A DNA stretch of 64,000 nucleotides, taken from assembly GCF_018403325.1 (NCBI RefSeq), contig NZ_BOSL01000002.1:62001-126000 (forward strand), read 5' to 3'. The position numbers and the translations under genes were made by a program. The notes under the pieces are model-generated. The model was given only the letters and a program-made list of their open reading frames with translations. It was not told the origin of the DNA and searched no databases. Shown here one piece after another: positions 35,474 to 45,533 of the stretch; the stretch's first letter is position 1; every line of letters begins with the position of its first letter. The DNA comes from Paenibacillus vini. Its GTDB lineage: Bacteria; Bacillota; Bacilli; Paenibacillales; Paenibacillaceae.

Positions 35474-36127
35474 ATGACAGCAGTGAGACAAGATGCGTGG
35501 AGTGCGGAAGATGATTTGATTTTGGCGGAAGTGACTCTGCGCCATATTCGGGAAGGCAGTACCCAATTAACCGCCTTTGAGGAAGTTGGGGAACGTATCG
35601 GAAGAACGGCAGCAGCTTGCGGTTTCCGGTGGAACAGTTGCGTTCGCAAAAAATATGAAGCGGCGATTGGCATTGCCAAGGCCCAAAGGCAAAAACGGAG
35701 TTACATGAAGAAGCAGGGGAGCCTTGCGGGCAATCCGGCGATTTCATCGCTGGCCCCGGTTGAGCTGGACGAAGTGAACTACAGAAGCGAGGGCGTTACG
35801 GAAGAGACGATTTCTATCGATGCGGTGATCCGCTTTTTACGCGGCTGGAAAAGTACGATTCAGGATACGAGCCGGCACGTGAAATCTCTTGAGAAAGAGT
35901 TGAGGGATAAAGAAGAGCAGCTTGCCAGACTCCGCGAGGAGAATCAGCATCTGTCAGCCCAAGTAAATGAAGTACAGACCGACTACAGGGTAGTGAATGA
36001 CGATTATAAGGCATTAATCCAAATTATGGATCGCGCCCGCCGGTTGGCCTTTCTAAATGAGGAAGACGAAGAAGCGAAAACGAGATTTAAGATGGATGCG
36101 AATGGAAATTTGGAACGAATCGAATAG
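35474..36127 (+). CDS. rsfA: RsfA family transcriptional regulator
   Basis: 217 residues from ATG 35474 after AGGAGGT. N-terminal Myb/SANT-like domain (about 1-60: RQDAWSAEDDLILAEVTLRHIREG and RTAAACGFRWNSCVRKKY), a variable centre, and a C-terminal coiled coil (about 140-185). RsfA is a prespore-specific regulator that tunes sigma-F-dependent genes in Bacillus. Paralogs exist (YlbO, YwfN types), so exact orthology is uncertain. A terminator follows at 36177. Confidence 0.87.
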   Translation: MTAVRQDAWSAEDDLILAEVTLRHIREGSTQLTAFEEVGERIGRTAAACGFRWNSCVRKKYEAAIGIAKAQRQKRSYMKKQGSLAGNPAISSLAPVELDEVNYRSEGVTEETISIDAVIRFLRGWKSTIQDTSRHVKSLEKELRDKEEQLARLREENQHLSAQVNEVQTDYRVVNDDYKALIQIMDRARRLAFLNEEDEEAKTRFKMDANGNLERIE

Positions 36128-36176
36128 TAAATAATGAAGCAAAAAGAATGCAATAAGGAATCAAGATTACAAAAGC

Positions 36177-36206
36177 GAATCCTGCCGAAACGGCAGGATT
36201 TTATTA
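36177..36206 (+). terminator. intrinsic terminator after rsfA
   Basis: AATCCTGCCG-aaa-CGGCAGGATT then TTATTATTTT. Confidence 0.88.
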
Positions 36207-36321
36207 TTTTCAGGGCTGTTTTGTGTTAGAAGGTCTGGTATAAAGAAAGTAGGAAACTACACAAGATCATTCAATTAAGTTCATCTTATATAGCTATAGC
36301 TCGGCGGAAAGGAAGAAGAAC

Positions 36322-37302
36322 ATGAAAATCGAGGTTATCGGTTCGGGCGCACTGGGCATGTTGTTCGGAGGATTGCTGGCCGCATCCGGCGACGAGGTCG
36401 CTTTTTGGACAAGAACAGTTGAACAAGCGGCGACGCTTCGTGAGCGCGGCATTGTAGTGAAAGGACAAGACGATTCAGAGCTGCACATAGCGCCGAAAAT
36501 TTTTACAGCCAGCCCTATAACAGAAGCGACTGAAAATACAAGGCAGGATACACCGGATTGGATTTTGCTAACCGTGAAGCAGCGGCATATTGATGCGAGT
36601 CTGTTAAGCGGCATGAAGGCTAGAATGGGAAACAATACGAAAATCGCCTGCTTTCAGAACGGAGTCGGACATATAGAGAAGATTAAGACCTCATTTGGAG
36701 GGAATTCCGTCTATGCGGTAATCACTACCGAAGGGGCAAAAAGAGAGGAAGGATCCGTAGTAATCCGTGCGGGGCACGGTGCGACCCGAATCGGAATTAC
36801 GGGTTATTCCAGGTTTGCAAACCTTGCAAAATCAGGTTCGGAAAAGAATGAAACGAGTAAAAAAGCAGGGGAAAGTTTAGTGAATCGGCTTGAAAAGGCA
36901 GGATTTGAATCATTTTTGTCGAATGACATCGATAAAGAGATTTACAGGAAGTTATTAATTAATGCTGTTATAAATCCTCTGACGGCCCTATTGCGAATCC
37001 CCAACGGCGAATTGCTGGAAGGTGAGGATCGAGCGGAGCTGATCCGCCAGCTTTGCGAAGAGGGCATCCGTGTTTACCAAGCCTGCAGCATCCCATATGA
37101 TTCCGATATGAACGCCATTATCGCCGATGTTTGCCGTTCTACTTCCACCAATACTTCTTCGATGTTAAAGGATGTTCTCGAGGGGTTGCCTACTGAAGTC
37201 GACTACATTAATGGACATCTTGTGGAAATGGCCCGCTCGGTAAATTTACAAGTTCCAGGACATGAAACCCTCTGGCGGTTGATCAGGGCGCTGCCCACAT
37301 GA
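36322..37302 (+). CDS. panE: ketopantoate reductase (2-dehydropantoate 2-reductase)
   Basis: 326 residues. NADPH-binding GSGALG at 7-12 in IEVIGSGALGMLFGG, a central catalytic lysine region (YRKLLINAVINPLTALLRIPNGELLE) and the C-terminal EVDYINGHLVEMA, all typical of PanE/ApbA. It makes pantoate for coenzyme A. About 20 residues longer than E. coli PanE owing to an insert near 160-185 (FANLAKSGSEKNETSKKAGE). GGAAAGGAAG precedes ATG. Confidence 0.9.
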   Translation: MKIEVIGSGALGMLFGGLLAASGDEVAFWTRTVEQAATLRERGIVVKGQDDSELHIAPKIFTASPITEATENTRQDTPDWILLTVKQRHIDASLLSGMKARMGNNTKIACFQNGVGHIEKIKTSFGGNSVYAVITTEGAKREEGSVVIRAGHGATRIGITGYSRFANLAKSGSEKNETSKKAGESLVNRLEKAGFESFLSNDIDKEIYRKLLINAVINPLTALLRIPNGELLEGEDRAELIRQLCEEGIRVYQACSIPYDSDMNAIIADVCRSTSTNTSSMLKDVLEGLPTEVDYINGHLVEMARSVNLQVPGHETLWRLIRALPT

Positions 37303-37362
37303 AGTGCCGTAACAATTTTTGAAAGCCCGGAAGGCAATTAAATTCTCTGAGGAGGTGGAGCT

Positions 37363-37746
37363 TTGGGTATTTTGCTCACGTCTATCTTCGTTCTCTCTGT
37401 GATGCCGATCATTCCTTTTATAATTGTGTATTTCATTACCTACTATTTAAAGAAAGACAAGAAAGCGGCCGTGAAGCTTGCTATGGATGTGACAACGTTG
37501 TTTCTGATTTTGTCCGTTTCCGCCTTGTTTAACATTGTTTTCGCTTCAAAGTTCGGATTCTATCTCATTTTGCTTGTTTTGCTGATCGCCGTCGGACTGA
37601 TCGGAGGAGCGCAAAACCGGATGAAGGGCAAAGTGGATATGCGAAGACTGCTTAGGGCAGTTTGGAGGCTGACGTTTGCCGGAACCGGAATCGCCTATAT
37701 TTTGCTTTTTCTCATTAGCTTCATTACATATGTTTCAGCAGCTTAG
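37363..37746 (+). CDS. DUF3397 membrane protein
   Basis: 127 residues from TTG 37363 with GAGGAGGTGGAG upstream. Four predicted helices (about 7-28, 42-60, 66-82, 103-123). DUF3397 proteins commonly lie between panE and bshC/mraZ in Bacillales; here the opp operon separates it from bshC. Function unknown. A terminator lies about 85 bases after the stop. Confidence 0.75.
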   Translation: MGILLTSIFVLSVMPIIPFIIVYFITYYLKKDKKAAVKLAMDVTTLFLILSVSALFNIVFASKFGFYLILLVLLIAVGLIGGAQNRMKGKVDMRRLLRAVWRLTFAGTGIAYILLFLISFITYVSAA

Positions 37747-37830
37747 ATTCTGCTAAAGAGAAATCTGGAATTACATAAAATAAATGACATCATAGGTTAA
37801 TTGTTAAGAAAATAAAAAGTCAATATTGTA

Positions 37831-37866
37831 GAAAGGACTATTTTGTTAAGAAATAGTCCTTTTTAT
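37831..37866 (+). terminator. intrinsic terminator before oppA
   Basis: AAAGGACTATTT pairs with AAATAGTCCTTT around a TGTTAAG loop, followed by T. Ends the panE unit. Confidence 0.85.
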
Positions 37867-37897
37867 TAACCACTGATTAAATTTCAGAAAATTTATG

Positions 37898-37927
37898 TTG
37901 GATTTTTTTGACCGCTGGTTGTATAAT
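37898..37927 (+). promoter_or_regulatory. sigma-A type promoter for opp operon
   Basis: TTGGAT at 37898-37903 and TATAAT at 37922-37927, 18-base spacer; about 35 bases upstream of oppA. Confidence 0.55.
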
Positions 37928-37968
37928 CTAAAAACATATACCACAAATTTTAAGGGGGACACTGCAAG

Positions 37969-39660
37969 ATGAAGAAGAGTAAAAGTCTTTTGCTGCTTTT
38001 GACACTAGTTCTTGCGGTTGGTACGCTGCTTGCGGCATGCGGATCGAACGACAAGAACAATGGTGCCTCAAACAGCGGCGAGAATGCTGCAAACAGCGGT
38101 GAAGAGAAATTGGCCGCGGATCAGACGCTTAGAATCAACCTGAGTGCGGAGCCGCCTACATTTGATCCTGCGCAAGCGCAAGACAGCCAAGCCAACACCG
38201 TTCTTAAGCTGATGTATGAAGGACTTGTACGCATCGATGCCGATGGCAAAGAAGCTCCAGGCGTAGCTGAATCCTGGGATGTCGACGGAACGAAATACAC
38301 GTTTCACTTGCGGAAAGATGCAAAATGGAGCAACGGTGATCCTGTAACAGCCAATGATTTTGTATTTGCTTGGGAACGTGTGCTTAGCCCGAATACTCAA
38401 CCGGCGGCACCTTACGCTTATCAATTGTATTACATTAAAAATGGTCAAGAATATAATGAAGGAAAAATTACTGACTTCAGCCAGGTTGGAGTTAAAGCAA
38501 CCGACGAGAATACGCTGGAAGTGGAATTGACGGCGCCTACGCCATATTTCCTTGGCTTGACAGCATTCTACACATTCTACCCGGTTCATTCCTCTGTAGC
38601 AGATGACGCTGCATGGGCAACGGATCCGGCTAAGATGATTGTAAATGGTCCTTTCACGCTTACAACTTGGACAAAAGGCCAAACCATCGAAGTGTCCAAG
38701 AGCGATAATTATTGGGATAAAGACAGCATTAAGCTGACAAAAGTAAATATGTCTCTGGTAGAAAGCGGCGCAACTGAGCTCACTAGTTACCGCAATGATG
38801 AATTGGATCGCGCAGGACACCCGAACGGCGAAATTCCAACTGATCAAATTCCGATCGTTCAAAAGGAACTTGCTGATGAATATAAAGTTAAAGGTATCGC
38901 AAGCACCTATTACTACCAATTTAATGCGAATGCTAAGCCGTTTGATAACGTGAAGATTCGTAAAGCGTTTTCGATGGCAGTAGATCGCCAAACTCTGGTA
39001 GATAAGGTAACCATGGGTGGTCAAATTCCAGCTTACGGTTACGTACCTCCTGGTATTCTTGGTGCCAGCGGAGAAGAATTCCGCAAAGAGCATGATGACA
39101 AATCCTACTTCCAAGAAAATGTGGAAGAGGCTAAGAAATTGCTTGAAGAAGGAATGCAGGAAGAAGGATACACTAAACTTCCGGACATTACTTTAATTTA
39201 CAATACAGGCGAAGGTCATAAGAAAATTGCAACTGCAATTTCTGATATGTGGAAAACCAACCTGGGCGTTGATGTGAAAATTGAAAACCAAGAATGGGGC
39301 GTTTTCCTGAAAAACCGTCAAAACTTGGATTATCAAATCGCACGCGGCGCTTGGTCAGCGGATTATAATGATCCTATGACGTTCATGGATATGTGGATGA
39401 CAAACGGAGGCAACAATGACCTTGGTTATGCTAATGCCGAATACGATAAACTGATTAATGAAGCTAAAGCTTCTTCTGATGCCACTCAACGCGATACTAA
39501 TTTTGCTAAGGCAGAAGAAATGTTTGTTAAGGATGATATGGCTTTGATGCCTATTTACTATTACACCAGCGTTTCCCTTGAGAAAACATATTTGAAGGGT
39601 GTAAATGTAGATTTCAGCGGAGCTGTTGATTACACTCATGCATACATTCTTGAACATTAA
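37969..39660 (+). CDS. oppA: oligopeptide-binding lipoprotein OppA
   Basis: 563 residues. Type II signal peptide with lipobox LLAAC (C24), a short N/G/S linker, then a family-5 binding protein: DQTLRINLSAEPPTFDPA, LYEGL-like LMYEGLVRID, GVAESWDVDGTKYTFHLRKDAKWSNGDPV. It captures oligopeptides at the membrane face for import by OppBCDF, feeding nutrition and peptide signalling. Codon choice is noticeably less G/C-rich at third positions than its neighbours, fitting high expression. A terminator follows. Confidence 0.95.
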   Translation: MKKSKSLLLLLTLVLAVGTLLAACGSNDKNNGASNSGENAANSGEEKLAADQTLRINLSAEPPTFDPAQAQDSQANTVLKLMYEGLVRIDADGKEAPGVAESWDVDGTKYTFHLRKDAKWSNGDPVTANDFVFAWERVLSPNTQPAAPYAYQLYYIKNGQEYNEGKITDFSQVGVKATDENTLEVELTAPTPYFLGLTAFYTFYPVHSSVADDAAWATDPAKMIVNGPFTLTTWTKGQTIEVSKSDNYWDKDSIKLTKVNMSLVESGATELTSYRNDELDRAGHPNGEIPTDQIPIVQKELADEYKVKGIASTYYYQFNANAKPFDNVKIRKAFSMAVDRQTLVDKVTMGGQIPAYGYVPPGILGASGEEFRKEHDDKSYFQENVEEAKKLLEEGMQEEGYTKLPDITLIYNTGEGHKKIATAISDMWKTNLGVDVKIENQEWGVFLKNRQNLDYQIARGAWSADYNDPMTFMDMWMTNGGNNDLGYANAEYDKLINEAKASSDATQRDTNFAKAEEMFVKDDMALMPIYYYTSVSLEKTYLKGVNVDFSGAVDYTHAYILEH

Positions 39661-39692
39661 TTGACAATTTGAACTTGAATTGAATAGTTGGT

Positions 39693-39737
39693 TCGGGATA
39701 TATATGTGGGAACTCCATATATATCCCGTTTTTTATT
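39693..39737 (+). terminator. terminator between oppA and oppB
   Basis: CGGGATATATATG (39694-39706) pairs perfectly with CATATATATCCCG (39716-39728), then TTTTTT. Partial read-through would yield more oppA than oppBCDF message. Confidence 0.88.
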
Positions 39738-39852
39738 GTAGATTGATCTTCCAAGTTTTACGGACTTATACAGATATATCGAATAGACAAATGAAGCGGT
39801 TTACCCTAAAATCGATTTATGTCGAATTTTATAAGAGGAGGTGCTAACGGGT

Positions 39853-40785
39853 ATGGCACGTTATATTGCAAACAAATTGTTCTACACACTCATCTCGCTG
39901 TTTATATTAATTTCCGCCACCTTCTTTCTTATGAAAGCAATACCGGGTGATCCATTCATGTCGGAAAAAAAAGTCCCACCAGCGATTCAAGAGCGTCTTT
40001 ATGAGCAATACGGATTGAACAAACCCGTTTATGAACAATATTTCAAGTACTTAGGAGATATTGCGCAGGGTGACTTTGGGATTTCGATGAAAAAAATTAA
40101 TCAGAACGTGACTGACATCATCAAGGATACTTTTGGCGCTTCGCTTAAACTTGGTTTGGTGTCTATTGTTGTCTCGGTAATCGTCGGGGTTGCCCTAGGT
40201 CTGCTTGCGGCCTTGTATCATCGTAAATTGATAGACAATGTAGCAATGGTACTCGCGGTATTGGGAATTGCGGTTCCGAGCTTTGTTGTCGCATCCTTGC
40301 TGCAGTTCGTATTCTCATCCAAATTGCATTGGTTCCCTACTATGGGATTCAAGGGGCCGATGTACTATTTCCTTCCTGTGGCCGCACTTTCGGCTCAGCC
40401 AATTGCCTTTATTGCTCGTCTTACCCGATCCAGCATGCTGGAAGTTCTGCATGCCGATTATATTAAAACTGCAAAAGCCAAAGGCTTGCGCTGGTATGCT
40501 ATTTTATTTCGCCACGTAATCCGCAACGGGATATTGCCTGTTGTTACTTATCTGGGCCCTATGACTGCCAATATCGTTACAGGCTCGGTCGTGATTGAAC
40601 AGATCTTTGGTATCGGCGGTATCGGTAAGCAGTTTGTACAGGCAATCACTGTACGGGACTACCCGGTCATCATGGGGATCACCATTTTTTATGGAGCTCT
40701 ACTGATGATAGCTCGCTTAGTGACGGACATCGCATACGGATTTGTTGATCCGCGGATCAAGCTTACCGGAGGAAAGGGGGACTAG
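39853..40785 (+). CDS. oppB: oligopeptide ABC transporter permease OppB
   Basis: 310 residues from ATG 39853 after AGGAGGTG. Six helices, with the first at about 9-28, and the BPD_transp_1 EAA loop (LHADYIKTAKAKGLRWYAIL) that contacts the ATPases. It forms the membrane channel with OppC. An earlier in-frame GTG at 39841 overlaps the ribosome binding site and is rejected. oppC follows 3 bases after the stop. Confidence 0.95.
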   Translation: MARYIANKLFYTLISLFILISATFFLMKAIPGDPFMSEKKVPPAIQERLYEQYGLNKPVYEQYFKYLGDIAQGDFGISMKKINQNVTDIIKDTFGASLKLGLVSIVVSVIVGVALGLLAALYHRKLIDNVAMVLAVLGIAVPSFVVASLLQFVFSSKLHWFPTMGFKGPMYYFLPVAALSAQPIAFIARLTRSSMLEVLHADYIKTAKAKGLRWYAILFRHVIRNGILPVVTYLGPMTANIVTGSVVIEQIFGIGGIGKQFVQAITVRDYPVIMGITIFYGALLMIARLVTDIAYGFVDPRIKLTGGKGD

Positions 40786-40788
40786 ACG

Positions 40789-41751
40789 TTGGAAGCTAAC
40801 CAATCTAGTGGAATATCGACTCCGGCGGATTTGAAGCCGGATGATTTTCGTAAAATCGGAACCGACGAGAAGCAGGCTGAGATTATTCAGCGGGAAAGCA
40901 TTTCTTCCTGGCGTGATGCTTGGCAGCGGCTCTGTACCAATAAAATGGCGATAACCGCCTTAATTGTTTTGCTGTTTATCGTAATTGCTGCAATTGTAGG
41001 GCCTTATATAGCTAAATGGGTGTTTAATTACAATTATTATACAAATGATTTGCTTAACACCAATCAAAGACCTTCCGCAGAGCATTGGTTCGGAACTGAC
41101 GATCTGGGTCGGGATATGTTTGTCCGAACTTGGATGGGGGCCCGAATCTCATTGATCGTCGGTTTGGCAGCTGCGATGATTGACCTCTTTATCGGCGTCA
41201 TCTACGGTGGTGTTATGGGTTATTTCGGTGGTCGTGTAGATAGTATCATGAACAAATTCTCTGAAATTTTGTATGCAATTCCCTACTTACTGGTAACCAT
41301 CCTGCTCCTCGTAGTTATGGAACCGAGTTTGCCTACCATAATTATCGCCCTGACGATCACGGGCTGGATTAATATGTCCTGGATTGTCCGCGGAGAAATA
41401 ATGCAGCTTAAGAACCGCGAATTCGTGCTTGCTTCCCGTTCCATGGGCGCCGGATCCGGACGTCTTTTGTTCCGCCATTTGCTGCCGAATGCGGTAGGCC
41501 CAATTATCGTTACGGTTACCCTATCTGTACCTAACGCTATTTTTGCCGAAGCTTTTCTTAGCTTTTTAGGCCTTGGCGTACAGGCACCTGTCGCTTCGTT
41601 GGGTTCGATGATTAACGATGCGCTCACAGGGTGGCTGTATTATCCTTGGCGCATGTTGTTCCCGGCCATTGTCATCAGCTTGACGATGCTGGCATTTAAC
41701 ATTTTTGGCGACGGTCTTCGCGACGCGCTGGATCCTAAACTGAAGAAATAG
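40789..41751 (+). CDS. oppC: oligopeptide ABC transporter permease OppC
   Basis: 320 residues from TTG 40789 with GGAAAGGGGG upstream. A hydrophilic N-terminal arm of about 50 residues is followed by six helices, the AEHWFGTDDLGRDMFVRT motif of OppC/DppC and the EAA loop (LKNREFVLASRSMGAGSGRL). It pairs with OppB. oppD follows 11 bases after the stop. Confidence 0.95.
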   Translation: MEANQSSGISTPADLKPDDFRKIGTDEKQAEIIQRESISSWRDAWQRLCTNKMAITALIVLLFIVIAAIVGPYIAKWVFNYNYYTNDLLNTNQRPSAEHWFGTDDLGRDMFVRTWMGARISLIVGLAAAMIDLFIGVIYGGVMGYFGGRVDSIMNKFSEILYAIPYLLVTILLLVVMEPSLPTIIIALTITGWINMSWIVRGEIMQLKNREFVLASRSMGAGSGRLLFRHLLPNAVGPIIVTVTLSVPNAIFAEAFLSFLGLGVQAPVASLGSMINDALTGWLYYPWRMLFPAIVISLTMLAFNIFGDGLRDALDPKLKK

Positions 41752-41762
41752 GGGGTGGAATG

Positions 41763-42758
41763 ATGGAACCGATTTTACAAATCAAAGATTTGCATGTCTC
41801 CTTCCAGGTGAAGGGCGGTGAAGTAAAAGCCGTTCGCGGCATGAACTTTGAAGTAGGTAAAGGGGAAACGGTTGCTATCGTCGGTGAATCCGGCAGCGGT
41901 AAGAGCGTAACGGCTCAAACGATTATGCGATTGATTCCGTCCCCTCCGTCACTCATCAAGCAAGGCGAAATCTTGTTTCAAGGACAGGATTTACTCAAAA
42001 AGAACAACAAACAAATGGAAGCTATTCGCGGTAAAGATATTGGCATGATATTCCAAGATCCGATGACTTCTTTGAACCCTACAATTAAAGTTGGTAAACA
42101 AATTACTGAAGTACTCATCAAACATCAGAAATTGTCAGCAGGCGAAGCAAAGAACCGGGCCATTGAAATGCTAAAAATGGTCGGCATCAAAAATGCCGAA
42201 GCCCGCTTTAACCAATACCCTCACGAATTTTCCGGCGGCATGCGGCAACGTGTAATGATCGCGATTGCACTGGCTTGCCGGCCTTCACTGCTGATTGCGG
42301 ATGAACCGACTACTGCGCTCGACGTTACGATTCAGGCGCAAATTATGGATGTCATGAAAGAGATGCAGCAGCGTCTCGGCACCTCCATCATTTTGATTAC
42401 GCATGACCTGGGCGTTGTAGCAGGCATGTGCGACCGGGTTATCGTTATGTACGCCGGTGAAGTGGTTGAAACCGGTACGAAATGGGAGATCTTTAAAAAC
42501 CCACAGCATCCTTACACCAAAGGCTTGCTGAGATCGATGCCGCGGCTTGACCAGAAGAAGGGTGAACCGCTGATTCCGATCATCGGTACTCCGCCGGATT
42601 TGATCAAACCGCCGCTTGGCTGCCCGTTTGCGGCACGCTGCGATCAGGCCATGAAGATCTGCGAACGCATTGATCCGGGTGCGACTGTATTCAGCGACAC
42701 GCATATGGCCCGTTGCTGGGATCTTCACCCGATGGCCAAGGAGGGACAGTCGTCATGA
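41763..42758 (+). CDS. oppD: oligopeptide ABC transporter ATPase OppD
   Basis: 331 residues. Walker A GESGSGKS (about 39-46), signature FSGGMRQR and Walker [13 protein letters not shown] are intact; the C-terminal oligopeptide extension has the cysteine cluster region CPFAARC. One of two ATPases powering Opp. Two adjacent ATGs (41760, 41763) follow AGGGGGTGG; the second has better spacing. The stop overlaps oppF start (ATGA). Confidence 0.95.
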   Translation: MEPILQIKDLHVSFQVKGGEVKAVRGMNFEVGKGETVAIVGESGSGKSVTAQTIMRLIPSPPSLIKQGEILFQGQDLLKKNNKQMEAIRGKDIGMIFQDPMTSLNPTIKVGKQITEVLIKHQKLSAGEAKNRAIEMLKMVGIKNAEARFNQYPHEFSGGMRQRVMIAIALACRPSLLIADEPTTALDVTIQAQIMDVMKEMQQRLGTSIILITHDLGVVAGMCDRVIVMYAGEVVETGTKWEIFKNPQHPYTKGLLRSMPRLDQKKGEPLIPIIGTPPDLIKPPLGCPFAARCDQAMKICERIDPGATVFSDTHMARCWDLHPMAKEGQSS

Positions 42759-43696
42759 GTAAAAACCTGATCGAGGTTGAAGGCCTCAAAAAATATTTTA
42801 ATGTCGGCGGCGGCAATGTACTTAAGGCCGTCAACGATATCAGCTTTTCGATCGCCGAAGGCGAAACGCTCGGTCTTGTGGGCGAATCCGGCTGCGGCAA
42901 GTCCACGGCAGGCCGGACGATTCTCCGGCTGTACGAGCCAACGGGCGGAAGCGTCCGCTTCAATGGCACGGACATCAATCAACTGTCGCCGCGCAAAATG
43001 AAAGCAATGCGCCGCGATATGCAGATGATTTTCCAAGATCCGTACGCATCGCTTAATCCGCGGTTTACGGTAACGGATATTATCGGCGAAGCGCTCGACA
43101 TTCACGGCATGGCCGGATCGCGCGCGGAACGCAAGAAGCGGGTAGAAGAATTGCTCGATATGGTCGGACTTAATCCTGACCATGCAACTCGCTATCCGCA
43201 TGAATTCTCCGGCGGCCAACGGCAGCGGATCGGGATTGCCCGGGCGCTTGCGGTAAATCCGAAGTTCATCATTTGCGACGAACCGATTTCCGCGCTCGAC
43301 GTTTCGATTCAAGCGCAGGTCGTCAATCTGCTTAAGGATTTGCAGGATCGTCTCGGTCTGACCTACTTGTTCATCGCGCATGACTTGTCCATGGTCAAGC
43401 ATATCAGTGACCGCGTTGCGGTTATGTACCTGGGACGAATCGTGGAGCTGGCTGAAAGTGAAGAACTGTATGCCAACCCGCTTCATCCTTATACCAAAAC
43501 GCTGCTCTCGGCGATTCCGATTCCGGATCCTGAAGTGGAAGAGAACAAGAAGCGGATTCTGCTTGAAGATAACGGTAACGGCCCGATTCACTCGGCTAAA
43601 GACGGTTCTGCAGGCGGCGGCTTGTTCGATCTCGACAATTCGGAACTCGTCGAAGTATCCAAAGGCCACTGGGTATCGATGCCGAATAAAGGATAA
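42755..43696 (+). CDS. oppF: oligopeptide ABC transporter ATPase OppF
   Basis: 313 residues from ATG 42755, AAGGAGGG upstream. Walker [10 protein letters not shown], signature [15 protein letters not shown] and Walker [16 protein letters not shown]. The end (VSKGHWVSM) is typical of OppF. The last gene of the operon, followed by a G/C-rich terminator at 43733. The CPxxxRC-like cluster of OppD is absent, as expected. Confidence 0.95.
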   Translation: MSKNLIEVEGLKKYFNVGGGNVLKAVNDISFSIAEGETLGLVGESGCGKSTAGRTILRLYEPTGGSVRFNGTDINQLSPRKMKAMRRDMQMIFQDPYASLNPRFTVTDIIGEALDIHGMAGSRAERKKRVEELLDMVGLNPDHATRYPHEFSGGQRQRIGIARALAVNPKFIICDEPISALDVSIQAQVVNLLKDLQDRLGLTYLFIAHDLSMVKHISDRVAVMYLGRIVELAESEELYANPLHPYTKTLLSAIPIPDPEVEENKKRILLEDNGNGPIHSAKDGSAGGGLFDLDNSELVEVSKGHWVSMPNKG

Positions 43697-43732
43697 TTTT
43701 GTTCCGGCAAAGCTTAGGTTAAGATTAGAATG

Positions 43733-43770
43733 CAGCTCTCGCGCCGTTTTGCGGCGCGGGGGCTTTTTTC
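43733..43770 (+). terminator. terminator of the opp operon
   Basis: AGCTCTCGCGCCG and CGGCGCGGGGGCT form the stem around TTTTG, followed by T. Confidence 0.88.
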
Positions 43771-43881
43771 AATCCTGAAGTGCCGGGGTTAAGACTGTTG
43801 TTTGCTTAGCGATTTGGAGACGGTTATGCTATATTTTTAAGGTAGTCTAGCTTTGAGAGAAGACAGGAGGATCAGAACCTG

Positions 43882-45519
43882 ATGAATATTGTTCAAGAGC
43901 CGCTGAAGGCCGGCCAACCGCTGGCGGAAGCACTCATTCAAGATTTTTCGAAAGTTAGCGGGCTTTATGAATATAATCCGGCCGAAGAGAAAAGCTGGAG
44001 CGACAGATTGGCATGGCTTGATCAAAGCGATCGGCTCCGCGTGGACCGGAAGGAGCTTGTAAACCAGCTCCGCGAATATAATTTGAAGCATAATCCGCAT
44101 GATGCGGTTTCGGGTCATTTGGATCAGCTGGAGCGGCCGGGAACGGCAGTTATAGTCGGAGGGCAGCAAAGCGGGCTGTTTACCGGACCACTGCTGGTTA
44201 TTTATAAAGCGATAACGATCATTAAAGCGGCCAAAGAAGCTTCAACGAAGCTGAATCGTCCGGTTGTTCCCGTGTTCTGGATCGCAGGGGAGGACCATGA
44301 TTGGGATGAGGTCAATCACACGTACGTCTTGTCGCAGGACCTGCAGGTAACCCGGATCCGGATTGCTCAAGGACATGATCAGCGCCTACCGGTCAGCTGG
44401 ACCGAGCTTGATGCCGAGGCTTGGGAGCAGGCGGCCGCCGAGCTGGAACAACTGCTTCCGCAGACCGAATTCAAATCGGGATTGATGGAACTGTATCGCG
44501 AAGCCGCGGCATCTTCGTCTACATTGACCGATTGCTTTGCCAAGCTGATGGGAAGCTGGTTCGGCAAATACGGGCTTATTCTGCTCGATTCAGCGGATCC
44601 CGGGCTGCGCCGGCTGGAAATTCCCGTGTTCGAAGAGATGATCGCCAGAAACGACGAACTGGAAGAGGCTTATCGCCATGCGGCGGATGACATACTCCAG
44701 CTTGGATTTTCTGCCCAAGCGGATGCGAGGGAACATGCGGCGAATCTGTTCTACATACATGAGGGAGAGCGTTTGCTTCTATTTAAACAAGACGGAAAAT
44801 TTTGCGACCGGAAAGCTAAGGTAGCTCTGACTAAGGAAGAACTGCTGGAGGAGCTGCGCCAGCACCCTGACCGGTTCAGCAACAATGTGTTGACCCGGCC
44901 TTTAATGCAGGATTCGCTGCTGCCAGTGCTGGGCGCTGTGCTTGGATCCGGCGAAATCGCTTATTGGGGTTTGACCCGTCAGGCATTCCGGCGTTTGGAT
45001 TTGCAGATGCCGATCCTGCTGCCACGCGAATCGTTTACAGTGCTGGAAGGAACGCTTCATAAGCACATGGATAAATATGCTCTTTCCTGGGAGGATGTTG
45101 CGGACCGGGATGTTTTTCAGGCTAAACGGGAAGCTTGGCTAGCCGGACAGGACGCTTTGAACTTAGGGGAGAGGTTCGGGGAAATCAAGTCGGCCTTTAC
45201 CGGCATGTACGATCCTTTAATCGAACAGCTGGGCGGCATTCAAAACGGATTGACAAAGCTCGGAAACGCCAACCGGGATAAAATCATCGATCAGATTGAA
45301 TATTTGTACGGCAAAGCGAAGGATGCACTGGAGAAAACGAATGAAGCGGGATTACGGCACTTTGACCGGATCGAGCTATCCCTGTTTCCGATGGGCAAAC
45401 CGCAGGAGAGAGTCTATAACATTTTCTATTATATGAATCGTTACGGGGAAGCCTGGATTGACGGTTTGACCGGAATTCCTTATGATGTAACGGGAACGCA
45501 CCGGATTATATATTTGTAG
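43882..45519 (+). CDS. bshC: bacillithiol biosynthesis cysteine-adding enzyme BshC
   Basis: 545 residues, standard length. Features: IVGGQQSGLFTGPLLVIYKAITII (ligand-binding core), FWIAGEDHDWDEVNHTYV, LPRESFTVLEG and a C-terminal coiled coil (about 430-500) that mediates dimerisation. It adds cysteine to GlcN-malate in bacillithiol formation. AGGAGG lies upstream. In Bacillales it stands right before mraZ (yllA-yllB); here ahcY is placed in between. Confidence 0.95.
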   Translation: MNIVQEPLKAGQPLAEALIQDFSKVSGLYEYNPAEEKSWSDRLAWLDQSDRLRVDRKELVNQLREYNLKHNPHDAVSGHLDQLERPGTAVIVGGQQSGLFTGPLLVIYKAITIIKAAKEASTKLNRPVVPVFWIAGEDHDWDEVNHTYVLSQDLQVTRIRIAQGHDQRLPVSWTELDAEAWEQAAAELEQLLPQTEFKSGLMELYREAAASSSTLTDCFAKLMGSWFGKYGLILLDSADPGLRRLEIPVFEEMIARNDELEEAYRHAADDILQLGFSAQADAREHAANLFYIHEGERLLLFKQDGKFCDRKAKVALTKEELLEELRQHPDRFSNNVLTRPLMQDSLLPVLGAVLGSGEIAYWGLTRQAFRRLDLQMPILLPRESFTVLEGTLHKHMDKYALSWEDVADRDVFQAKREAWLAGQDALNLGERFGEIKSAFTGMYDPLIEQLGGIQNGLTKLGNANRDKIIDQIEYLYGKAKDALEKTNEAGLRHFDRIELSLFPMGKPQERVYNIFYYMNRYGEAWIDGLTGIPYDVTGTHRIIYL

Positions 45520-45533
45520 GAGGGTAATTGATC

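Noticed and set aside
37898-37927. TTGACC as the -35 of the opp promoter
   Set aside because: It stands only 8 bases before TATAAT; TTGGAT upstream with 18 bases fits better.
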